Assembly: GCF_000499385.1 (NCBI RefSeq)
Contig: NW_013651722.1
Span: 1-64,000 of the forward strand
Direction: 5' to 3'
Source: Eimeria necatrix
Taxonomy: Eukaryota > Apicomplexa > Conoidasida > Eucoccidiorida > Eimeriidae
Length of the DNA stretch: 64,000 nt
Position 1 is the first letter of the stretch; each line of letters begins with the position of its first letter. Both the position numbers and the translations under genes were made by a program. Below the pieces are notes generated by a model, which was not told the origin of the DNA, made no database searches, and worked only from the letters and a program-made list of their open reading frames with translations. Below, in pieces: positions 23,974 through 34,186 of this stretch.

Positions 23974-24175
23974 ATGGTGACTTTGCAGCCGCGGGGGCAG
24001 GACAGCTGCAGCGCAGCTGAAGGCAGCAATTGAAAGAGGAGACACCTGATCGTCGTTGGCAGCAGCAGCAGCTGCTGCTGCTGCTGTTGCTGCTGCAGCT
24101 CGCCCGCTCTTTGTAATGCCTAAGAGGGCCTCAACAGCAGCCAGAGGGTCTAAAGAAAAACATCCGAATGCACAC

Positions 24176-24209
<34 letters not shown>

Positions 24210-24829
24210 AATCACTGAGAAGCGAAGTCCGTCATAAACAAAAATGCTGCCTCGCTGCTCGACCTACCCTACCGCAAAAGCAGCAGCAGCAGTTACACCT
24301 GCGGCGAGTACTGCAGCAGCAGCAGCTAGCACAGCAGCAGACGCAGCAACTAACACAGCGGCAAAGGCAGCAGCTAGTGCAGCAGCAGCAGCAGCAGCAG
24401 CTAGAGCAGGAGCACCAGCACCCAGTGCACCAGCATCAGCACCTAGTGCAGCAGCAGCAGCAGCAGCAGCACCTAGTGCAGCAGTAGCAGCAGCAGCAGC
24501 AGTAGCAGCAGCAGCAGCAGGAGCAACTAGTGCAGCAGCAGCAGCAGCAGCAGCAGCACCTAGTGCAGCAGCAGCAGCAGCAGGTGACGCACCTCTGGCC
24601 AGCAGCTCGCGGCCAGAGTCCCAGGTGTTTGCTGCTTCCCTTAGCTGCTGCGCAGAAGCCTGCAGCCGCGGGAGAGGCAGCTTTTTGTGGGGCCTCCAAG
24701 AAAGACAAAAAGGCAGCAAAAAAGAAATAATTAATTCTGAGCCCCTCCCGAGGGCCCCCCCCAAAGCAGCAGCAGCCTGCAGCAGCTCTTCCCCCCGGTT
24801 CGCGAGGTCTTCGGGGGCTGGCGCTGCGT

Positions 24830-24876
<47 letters not shown>

Positions 24877-25196
24877 ATTCTTTCCTGGAAAATCCTGGGA
24901 ACGGCTAGCGGGCCCTCCAGCGGCTGCTGCAGGCCTGGGTGCTTGTCTTGCAGCGCTCCAGTGGTGAGGTACTCCATGCTGCTGCTGCTGCTGCTGGTGT
25001 AGATGGCAGCAGCAGCAGCAGCCTCCTCGGCCTCCACAGCAGTGCTGCAGCGCAGAGACACGCCGCAGTGCCTCTCCACCCACTGAGTCCGAGGCATAAC
25101 TGTAGCAGCAGAAGGAGTTTCAAAGGCCGAGAGAATGCTGCTGCTGCTTCTCCTGGGGGCCCCCTCCTGCGTCGCTGGGGGGCCCCAGGGAGCCGC

Positions 25197-25237
<41 letters not shown>

Positions 25238-26408
25238 AGCTGCCGCTGCTGCGGCTCGCCGACGCCTGGAGGGAGGCGTCGCTGCCTTCGTCGTCTTCGC
25301 CGCGGTGGCCGGCCTTCCGGCGGTGGGGGTGGTGGCGGTGATGCTGCTGCTGCTGCTGCTGCCGCTGCTGCCGCTGCTGCTGCTGCAGCAGCTCCTGCGC
25401 CGCCAGCCTCCAGCGCCGGCCCATGGCCTGAAGAGTCTCCGCCACTGTGACAGCAAGGGCGTGGTCTGTCTCCTTTTGGAAGGCCAGAAGCAGCGACAGC
25501 AGCAGCGCAACAAAGAGGAAGAAGCAGCACGGCTGCTGCTGCTGCTGCTGCTGCTGGCGGTCCGCAGCAGCAGCAGCAGCTTCTGCTGCGGCCAGGAAAG
25601 CCTCAGCCTTCTCCACCAGCTGCAGCGCGTCATCTCCCTCTCGGTGAAAAACCCCCAACATTGATTGCTTCGCTTGCTGCACTAGTCCTCTATAACTTGC
25701 TGCTGCAGCTGTGCTGCTGCTGCTGCCGAAGAGCCAGGTGCCCAGGGGGCGTTCGCTGCCGGTGGCGGGTGCTGCAGCAGCAGCAGCAGCAACCAGCGCC
25801 GCGGCCTCGCCGTTCGCGGCCGTAGCTGCTGCAGCAGCAGCAGCAGCAGCAGCAGCAGACAGCAGACGCGGCCCAGAAAAGTCAAACAACTCCCAAGGAG
25901 GAGACATGGCCAAGGCCGCGCGACACAGCAGCAGCTGCACTCTGCCTGCTTCTAGCTGCTTCTTGCTGCTGCTGCTGCTGCTGAAGAAAGGAAAGACCCC
26001 GAAGGACCTTCTTTGGGCGGGCGGGGCCCCCACGGCCTGCAGCAGCCGCAGCAAAGAGGCGAAGCTGCTGCTGCTGCTGCTGGCAGCAAGTGCAACAGCA
26101 CGCGCTGTGGCCCTCTGCTCCTGCAGCACAGCTGTGTCTGTCTGAGCAGCAAGAGGCCGAGTTGCTGCAGCAGCATCAGCAGCAAAGAACACAAGCGGCT
26201 GCAGCTCTTGCTGCAGCCACAGAGTGCCCCCGCTGCTGCCCAGCCAGCCCACAACCCTCCGCAGCCGCTCGGGGTGGCAGTACCTGACTGCAGCAGCAGC
26301 AGCAGCACCTGCTGCTGCTGCTGCAGGCGCTGCTGCTTCTTCTTCGGCGCTCGCGAGGCTCCTTCGCCGGCTCGCCTCCCCGGACCCGAACCCGCCCCAC
26401 GAGCTGCC

Positions 26409-26444
<36 letters not shown>

Positions 26445-27220
26445 CTGCCTGCTGCTGCCAGCAAAAGCCTCGTTCTCATCAGACCACTCCCCGCCCAAAG
26501 AACTCTCCCCATCATCCCTGGGGGGCCCCTCAGGGGCCTCGGGGGCCCTCGAGAGCAGCAGCAAACTCTCAAGGAGGCCCCCCTCTGCCCTGCCTGCTCG
26601 GGGGGCCTCCACAGGCCTTGCGAGGGAGAGCCAGAGGGCGGGGGGCCCCTCTGCTGCTGCAGCAGCACCTGCTGCTGCTGCTGCTGCTGCTTCCGCGGGG
26701 GCCCCCGACTTGTCTTCTGCTGCTGCGCACTGCCCGCAGCCCAAGAAGACCCGCGTGAGGCTCTGCTGTACAGACAGCGAAAGCGAGCGCCCCACAACTC
26801 CCAGGAACTGCAGCGCAGCAAGAGCGCGGCGTTGCTGCTGCTGCTGCAGGTCCTCCAGCGCTGCTTCCTCTGCTGCTGCTGCTGCTGCTTCGCCCAAAGA
26901 CGCGCCGCGGCGCAGACTCAGCGCTGCAGAGGCGCTGCCCTGCCGCTTCAGCTCTTCGCTGCTGGGGGGCCTCTCAGCTTCCTTGCGCGCTGCTGCTGCT
27001 GCAGCAGCAAAGCCCCGCAGGAGGCAGCAGGAAACGAAGAGCTGCTGCGTCTCGCTGCTGCCGTAGTGCGACAGCAAACCCAAGTGCAGCAGCAGCAGCA
27101 ACTCGCACAGCGCCGACACCCAACCCTCACTCGACAGCGGAATGGCCCCGCCCGCATGTTCCTCGAGGGCGTCAGTAAGGCGTTCTACGAAGACAGCAGC
27201 TCTTGCTGCGAAGGAGGCCC

Positions 27221-27269
<49 letters not shown>

Positions 27270-28280
27270 GTGCTGGCGCTGCGGGTGCGGGTGCTGCGGG
27301 TGGTGAGGCCTGTGGACGTCCCAGTGCAGCATCTGGGTTCGGGAGGGGAGGGCTTGGGAGCGCAGCAGCAGCAGCTGCTGCTGCTGCTGCTGCTGAGGCG
27401 TGGGCAGCAGGCTGGGTATCAGCTTCGCCACCGCGCGAAGAGCAGCAGCAGCAAGACCGCCCCTGTCCCAATGGATGCTGGAGGCATGCAGCAGCAGCTC
27501 GCAGAGTGCAGCAACTTGGGACTGCGGCACTGCAGGCGCCACCCACAGCGGAGTGCACAGGGCAGCAGCAGCAGCAGCAGCCGGGTTTACATGAGGCGTG
27601 GGGCTCGGGCACTGCAGCAGCGCCACTGCCTAGCAGCAACAAGGGACGGAGCAGCAGCAGCAAAATGGAAGAGACTCACCCGGCGCGTCTTGGGCGAGGA
27701 CTTTGAAGAGCACGTGAGCTGCAGCTTCCCTGAGAATAGCTGCTGGGGAGGTCCCGAGCTGCTGCTGCTGCTGCTGCTGCTGCTGCAGCGGCGAAGACGC
27801 TGGCCATCTCGCTGCTGCTGCTGCTGCCGCAGCTGCTGCTGCCTCGTCGCTGCTGTCGGATGGGGAGAGACAAAGCAGCCGCAGCACGAAGACAAATATC
27901 CCACAGATTGCTGCAGGGGGCGGGTGAGTCCAGGCTGCAGCAGCAGCAGCAGCTGCTGCTGCTGCGCTGGGCCCTGCTGCAGCCGCCATTTCTGCTGCTG
28001 ACGCCTCTCCCGCTGCAGCCAGCAGGCGCTGCTGCGCCGCGCGGCCCCACGGGCCCCCAGCTGCTGCTGCTGCTGCTGCTGCATGCAGCCCTTCTCTTCT
28101 AAAGGGCTGTTTGCGTCTGCGGCCAAGAGAAGGCCTGCGGTGTATGTACAGCTCCTCTTCAGAGCTGCTGCTGCTGCCTTCAGGATCCACTAAAGCCATT
28201 GTGTCCCACCTGAAGGATCTTTCTTGGGGCCAGAGCAGCGGGAGCTTGAAGTCTATGCTTAGCTGCAGCTCGCTGCAGCA

Positions 28281-28335
<55 letters not shown>

Positions 28336-29804
28336 AGGAGCTGCCGCTGTCGCTGCTGCTCGAAGCCGGCGGAGGCCCCGTCAGCGCCCCTCGCAAAGTG
28401 CTGCTGCTGCTGCTGCTGCAGCTGGTACTGCTGCAGCTGCAGCAGCTGCTGCTGCTCGTCCTCCCCCGATAAGTGGGCAGCAGCAACAGGCAGCAGACGC
28501 GACAGCGCGAGGGATCGACATGCTGCCAGCACAGCAGCAGCTTGAGATGGCGAAAGTCTTCTTTTTGCTGCCAAAGTAAAGAGACAAGAGACAAACTTTG
28601 CTGCTGTCTCTGCTCTATCCCACAGCAGCCGCATCCTCTCCGTTTCCTGCTGCTGCGTGTCCTCCGCCTGCTGGTTCAGGTAGACCTGCTGCTGCTGCTG
28701 CTGCTGCTGCAGCGGCGGCTGCAGCAGCTGCTGCTCTCTGGGCCTCGCCCACCTCGCCGCGCAGCAGCAAATGCTGCTGGGCTGCTGCCACGGCGTGAGG
28801 GCCAGCCGGGGGGAGGGGCAGCCGCACCTCTGTGCTTCTGCGCACACACATGGGTTTGCAGCAGCAGCAGCAGCAGTAGCAGCAGCAACAGCAGCAGCTA
28901 ACGCAGCAGCAGCAGCAGCAACAGTAGCAGCAGCAGAGGCAGCAGTGGTAGTGGCAGCAACAGCAGCAACCTGCTTGTAGCCTCACCAGCTACTCTGCCC
29001 ATGAAGACAAGTGCAGCACACTGTATGGCCCTCAGCCGCTGCTGCTGCTGTGGGTCCCCTCGTAGCCCACCGGAGCGCTTGGTTGCTGCTGCTGCAGCAG
29101 CAAACACGTCTGCTGCTGTGTTCAAAGCAGCAGCAGCAAGGCCTCCTCCGCAGCACAAAGGAAGGCTCAGAAACCGGGCAAGGCCCTCTGTGAAGAGCCG
29201 CGCGGCGCCGCCGTCCCGCAGCAGCTGCTGCTGCTGCGCTGCAGCAGCAGCAGCAGCACGGGACAGCTGCCGTGCTGCAGCGCCCCCCGCAACCGACAGC
29301 AGCAAACCCTCCGGGGATCCCTCAAGGGACAAAGATGCTGGGGAGCACCACCTGAGTTCATTTAAAGCTCTTTCTTGTCTCTCTTGTGTTGCTGCTGCTG
29401 CTTCTGCTGCTGCTGCCTGGTCAAGAGCCTGCAGCACCCAGTCCACCTGCTGCAGATACGGAGGAGCAGCAGCGTCGCTGCAGGAAGCAGCAGCAACAGC
29501 AGCAGCAGCGGGACTAGGAGCAGCTATGGGCGAAATCAGAGAAAGCCCTGCAAGTGACCCCTCGCAGGGAGGCGCTGTGATGCAGTCTGCTGCTGCTGCC
29601 GTCGCTGCTGCTGCTGCTGCTGCTGCTGATGCGGAGGACAGCCCCGCGGTCTTCGCCTCGTGCTGCAGCTGCACAGCGCTAAGAGAAGACACTGCAGCAA
29701 AGACGATGCTGCAGCGCCGCATTGACTCACACACAAGCAAATTGAGTGTACATACACCCGAGGAGCCCTGCACAGTCTGGACACAAGTCTAGCGGGGCAT
29801 AAGT

Positions 29805-29835
<31 letters not shown>

Positions 29836-30274
29836 TAGCAGTAGCAGCAGCAGCCGCTGCTACAGCCCTCCGCAATGTTGCTTTTGATGCACTGTTTGGA
29901 GATGCGCTACATCGGGTGCCTCTGTCGCTGCAACAACGGAAGCAGCAGCAGCAGCAGCAGCAGCAGCAAGCAGCAGCAGAGGCAGCAGCAGCATCTAGGT
30001 GAAGCCGCTTACGGCTCCACCATTCGTTTGAGGGTCTCGTCCGCTAGCAGATCTCCAAAGGGATCCCTGGGAGCGAGAGAACGCCTGCTGGCATGCAGCA
30101 GCAGCAGCAGCAGCAGCTGCTGCAGCTCGGCTGCGTGCTGCTCCGTGCGCCAGTGCTGCTGCCCTGCAGCAAGAACTTCCGTGAGGTGGGACAAAGAGGC
30201 AGCAGCTTGCATGAAGAAGGCAGCAGCTCTTGGGCCCTCAAGTCTGACGCCGTCGCCCAAGTCATTGTCGTTGC

Positions 30275-30309
<35 letters not shown>

Positions 30310-30902
30310 AGAGCTGCTTCCTCCTGCTGCTCAGAGAGGGTCATATCCGTGTGCTGCAGCAGACGCTGCTTGTACGCTGCTTCCCCCCCTTGACCTTCAG
30401 CATCATCTGCTGCTGCAGCAGCTGCAGCAGCTGCTGCTGTCTCGAGTCCGCCTTGCTCCAGCAGCCGCTGTCGCTGCTTCTGCAGAGCCTTGCGCTGGTC
30501 CTGAGTGTTGGCTGCTGCTGCTGCTGCTGCTGCTGCTGCGGCGCGGTTGCTCGCGTGCTGCTGGTCGTCCTGCAGCAGCTCTGCTGCGGGGACGCCAGAG
30601 ACTTCGCTGCAAATGTGCAGCAGCAGCAGCTGCAGCAGCAGCAGCACGGGGTCGTGCCGCACCATCCCCGACTGCTCGTCGTCCCAGTGTCTGAGCATCA
30701 GGGGGCTGCTGAGGTGTACAGGCAGCAGCAGCAGCATAGCAGCAGCTCGCAGCAGCGCGGAAATGACCCCTGGGGGAGCACTAGCTAGCAGCATGCGAGG
30801 CAGCAAAATGTACACAACTCTTTCTGCTGTTGCTGCCATCAAAGGAAGGTATTCAATTCCGCAGCCGCCTTCGCCTCCTGGCGGCAGTTCGCCCTCTCCT
30901 CG

Positions 30903-30939
<37 letters not shown>

Positions 30940-31572
30940 CCCTCTTCCAGCGCGCGCTGCAGCCCCACGGCGTCGCGGCCGGCGTCGTTTTCGCGGGCGA
31001 GGGGCTGCTGCCGCTGCTGCTGCTGCTCTTCCTGCTGCTGCTTCTGCTGCTGCTTCTGCAGAGCCAGCAGCAGCGAACGGCAGTTTCCCGTTGCTGCTGC
31101 TGCAGCAAAGGCACTCAGAGCCTCTGCAGCACGCAGCGAGATGCTCCAGCGGATGGGGAGCGACAGGCGGCGCTGCGAGCCTGCAGCATCCTGCGGCTGC
31201 AGCGGCAGCAGCAGCAGCTGCAGCAGCACCACAAGCACCTGCTTCGTCAGAGACACAGAGATCGCTGGCCATCCCGAAGATGAAAAGATCTTCTCCAGCA
31301 GCAGCAGCAACGAGCAGCAAGCTGCGCCCTCTGTGGCTGTTTCCTCCGGAGCCCCGGGAGACACTAAAGCTGCAGCAGCACACGCCGCAGCAGCAGCGCT
31401 GGAGTCACACTGAGCGCACTTATTAGCAGCAGCAGCAGCAGCAGCAGCAACAGCAAAAGCAACTAGCAGCAGCGTGTAGAGAGATCTGGACTAGGCAGTC
31501 CCGTCTACAGAGCTGCAAACGCCTTTTGAGCAGCGAACGGCGCAGCCGCTGCAGCAGCAGCCTGTGCTGCAC

Positions 31573-31618
<46 letters not shown>

Positions 31619-31812
31619 GCAGCGCACCTGCTTTCTTTGTGGCCTTCACTAACTTAGATATGACGATGTGGGGGGCGCAGCGCGCAATGATCTGCAGCAC
31701 TTCCAGCAGCAACTCGCGGCGTTCGTCGCCGTCTCCAAGTGCAGCAGCTTCTTGAATGGCAAGTGCAGCAACTCTCCCGAGCCACGTTGCTGCAGCAGCC
31801 TGCGGGCGGCTG

Positions 31813-31844
<32 letters not shown>

Positions 31845-32804
31845 GAGGGGCGCCCCCGCTGCTGCGGCCTCTGCTGGCTGCAGGGCCGCCAAGCCTTGGG
31901 GGCCCCCGAAGTCCACAAAGGGGGCCCCCCGGCTCTTTGCAAGAAGCTGGGGGAGGCCCAGGTGGCTGTGGAGGGCCCAGCGGAACAGCAGCAGCCGCAG
32001 CAGCAGCAGCAGCGCAACCTGGTGGTCCTGTGTGGCGGGCCGGACCTCAAGAAAAGCCCTTATTGCAAGAGCCACGCGGCCTGTGTCTGCTGCAGCAAAA
32101 GAAAGCAAAGAAGCCCCTGCAGCAAGACATGCGGAGTAGAGGGGCCCCGAGGGCCTCGAGATGGGGGCACTTAGCTGCGCCTCTGCTGCCCGCAGCGCCA
32201 AGTCCCGCTCTGCTGCTGCTGCGGGGGCCCCCGCTGCTGCTGCTGCTGCTGCTGCTGCCGCCGGGGGCCCCTCCAGCAGCTCGTGCAGCAGCTTTTCTGG
32301 CCTCCAGGTCTCGCGCAGCAGCGGCAGCAAAGAAGAGCCCTCTACGGCGGTTATGCCCGCGTGGGGGCGTCGGGCTGCTGCTGCACTTGCATCGCTCCCC
32401 GGCCCCGCAGCTGCTGCGGGCGCTGCTGCTGCTGCTGCTGCTGCTGCTGCAGCGTCCGGCAAGGACGGCTGCAGGGAGTCCAGCAGCACAAAGAGGAAGT
32501 CATCGATGTCTATCCCAGCCAAGAAGCCCTCCTCGGAGCCACACGAAACTGCCTCATGGCCCTGCATTGCAGCCACTTCTGCTGCAGATCGTTTTGCCCC
32601 TGAGGGCTGCGAAGCTGCGGTCTGTTCGGCAGCGGCTGCTGCAGCTGCTGCTGTACGTGCTGCTGCTGCTGCTGCTCCCCTCTGGCCGCCGGGCGGCCCT
32701 GCCGGACTCGTGGAACTCAGGCTAGAAGTCTTTGTCCGCTCGGGTTCTTCATCTGTAGAGGCCACACTGGACAGCCCACTGCTGCCCAGTGTTTCCCCAG
32801 GCAA
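16430..32804 (-). CDS. Giant minus-strand coding region, probably one alpha-solenoid-like protein
   Basis: For 16 kb the minus strand offers non-repetitive protein segments, almost all Leu/Ala-rich and helical. They are separated by homopolymer Ala, Ser or Gln runs and by likely introns with clear donors, for example at 31627 (GCAG|GTGCGC), 30012 (GAGCC|GTAAGC) and 27679 (CCGG|GTGAGT). The pattern fits a HEAT/ARM-like repeat protein of several thousand residues. I could not name the family. It could also be two or three adjacent genes, because no internal promoter or terminator can be recognised by eye. The 5' end is taken near 32804, at the edge of the repeat-poor island. The first in-frame ATG there is at about 32565. 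The 3' end is the stop at 16430. Confidence 0.5.
17664..18100. other. A/G-rich stretch (T-rich on the minus strand), probable intron
   Basis: Over 400 bp of AAAAAG/AAATTAAAA sequence without coding potential, ending at a strong minus-strand 3' splice site. Confidence 0.6.
18322..18421. other. Assembly gap (100 N)
   Basis: Exactly 100 N between CAG-rich DNA and a GGGGGGCCCCC array. The round length suggests a placeholder, so the true length and reading frame across it are unknown. On the low-coordinate side the best minus-strand coding frame is the one giving ALRALDGAGLIRTVAGLFGQ and an acidic Glu-rich stretch, not the one that appears contiguous across the gap. Confidence 0.98.
18422..23741 (-). 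CDS. Giant gene, 3' half exon blocks
   Basis: Coding segments include VCFDALAAAEKAAADLAAAA with SVHHNTWQVTALLLRVRL (about 22.95-23.1 kb), LAETEVSPALVSLQCLTELL and SAAVVWGVSRALFATMDLRR (21.8-22.2 kb), AENWLAADSLHCLRAALGCL (20.9-21.0 kb), and LNTHFLGPREGDELVLAALF, FLYIPWGPWCSQDPKA and ILDPHSLMMRDRGYRASRRL (18.6-19.7 kb). The last segment runs through a Gly/Pro patch encoded by GGGGCCCC into the 100-N gap. Confidence 0.45.
24264..27626 (-). CDS. Giant gene, largest open block
   Basis: 3.3 kb open on the minus strand. Distinctive parts are TPLWVAPAVPQSQVAALCEL, GWVSALCELLLLLHLGLLSH, LAALQFLGVVGRSLSLSVQQ, GTLWLQQELQPLVFFAADAA, AALAMSPPWELFDFSGPRLL, GLVQQAKQSMLGVFHREGDD and HALAVTVAETLQAMGRRWRL. 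The final 250 residues (24264-25000) degrade into Ala/Gln/Leu repeats and probably belong partly to an intron. No named domain was recognised. Confidence 0.5.
27680..29773 (-). CDS. Giant gene, third exon block
   Basis: Two successive coding stretches. 28898-29773 contains LQQVDWVLQALDQA, RWCSPASLSLEGSPEGLLLS and ARLFTEGLARFLSLPLCCGG. 27680-28847 contains RMRLLWDRAETAAKFVSCLF, LSIDFKLPLLWPQERSFRWD and ILREAAAHVLFKVLAQDAPG, ending at donor CCGG|GTGAGT. At least one intron lies near 28850-28900. A near-palindrome copy at 28139 falls inside the second stretch and would be translated as LYIHR. Confidence 0.5.
30013..31364 (-). CDS. Giant gene, second exon block
   Basis: Continuous frame with VLVVLLQLLLLPLQPQDAAG, EYLPLMAATAERVVYILLPR, ALLRAAAMLLLLPVHLSSPL, MLRHWDDEQSGMVRHDPVLL and DPFGDLLADETLKRMVEP. 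It ends at donor GAGCC|GTAAGC (exon end 30013). Charged linkers rich in Gln and Asp lie between hydrophobic helices. Confidence 0.5.
31628..32804 (-). CDS. Giant gene, 5' exon block
   Basis: Begins with a Glu/Ser/Thr-rich stretch, then FLAGIDIDDFLFVLLDSLQP, alternating Ala runs, LRETWRPEKLLHELLEGP, IRAFLEVRPATQDHQVALLL and IIARCAPHIVISKLVKATKK. The exon ends at a good donor (GCAG|GTGCGC), with exon end 31628. The helical, Leu-rich segments are what one expects of an alpha-solenoid. No catalytic motif is visible. Confidence 0.5.
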
Positions 32805-34152
32805 AAAGGCTCCTATGGAGCAAATCTCCGACTATTTCCAACGCTGTGCACACAAAGATGTTCTCGAAATGCAGCTGGCGGCCCCAGGCCGGCGGGATAC
32901 ACAGGGATCGGTGTGGCCAGCCGGCGACGCCCTTGGTCTTGCATTCAGCAGCGTCGGCAGCGGTAGGCGGAGCCTCGGGGCCGTGCAAAGCAGTAGAAAT
33001 GAGCTGCTAATGGAAAATAAATCGAAAAGTAGTCCTTTAAGGCTATCTGCAGCCGGCCACAGAAGGAATGGACCATTCAAGACTCAGCGGCCGGCGGATT
33101 CCAAAAGCTGCAACGCGTGTGGTAAAGGCACTGACAAGGATAAACAACGACTCTCCCTGCACGCCCTCAGCCTCACCTTTTTAGTTTTATTTCTGCAGTT
33201 TAGAGCGGAAGATATCAGCAGACAGGCTCCGCCCGCCGCCTGATCAGCAGCGTGGGCCATTCGCAGCTGCTGCCACGTGCGACCCTGCAAGCAGTGTCGT
33301 GGGGCTTCTTTACGGAATCTTTCTCAAAAGAAGGTGAATTATGTTTACTCTGTATAATGCAGCTTTTGTTAGTCTCCTGGATCTCCACGTAATGAGCACA
33401 GAGCTCCTTGTTCTTCCCTTGCCACGAGCAGCCCGCTTGAGTCCGCTGCGGTCCACCTGCGGCTGCGCTGCAGCCACTATGTGCAGCCTTTACGCCGCAG
33501 CCAGTGAGTGAAGCCTTTATTTATTATCTCCTTCAGCAGCCTAAATCATCTATAGGCATTTTGCAGCTTCAGATGGGCCGAAGTCGCCGGCCCAGAGCTG
33601 CGCCGCCGTTCCCCTGCAGCGGTCTGGGCGGCTCTGCCACCGCAGAAATTCTGAACTTGAAGTTCCACATAACGCAAAGCTGCGCAAGACAGCATTTCTG
33701 TCTATCTTAGAGGCTCTAGGAGTTTACTTTGGCCTCTTCTTAGCGCTAAGTCTTGGGAGTCACTGCCAGCAGCCAGCAGGGGCACCAAAGGATCTGACAA
33801 ACAGCCTGCAGCTTTCCTTACGAATGGGCCCCGTGGGGCTGCTGAGCACGAAGAGACAAGCAAATTCGTCACAAGTATACGTTTTAAGTCCTTTACGAGG
33901 CAAAGAAACACTTCAAAGCCACAGGACTCCTCGCAGCAGATGTGACCTATGGAGTGGATTGCACTGAGACCATTTGGCCTCCACGGGAAGTGCCCCAGTG
34001 GCAGCATTATAAGCAAAGAAGTGAAGCCCAGCCGACTGTCTTTGCCGAAACACAGCAGCAGATCACTCCATAGAGGCATTTCTCCTTGTCCAGGGCAATA
34101 AAGCTGTCATTAGAGCTGCTATTTTCTGCAGAAGGGGGGTGGCTTCAGCCTT

Positions 34153-34186
<34 letters not shown>

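Noticed and set aside
31739..32725. 300-residue plus-strand frame opposite the giant gene
   Set aside because: Its Arg/Pro/Leu-rich composition mirrors the minus-strand Ala/Ser coding frame. The minus strand has better codon-like composition and splice sites.
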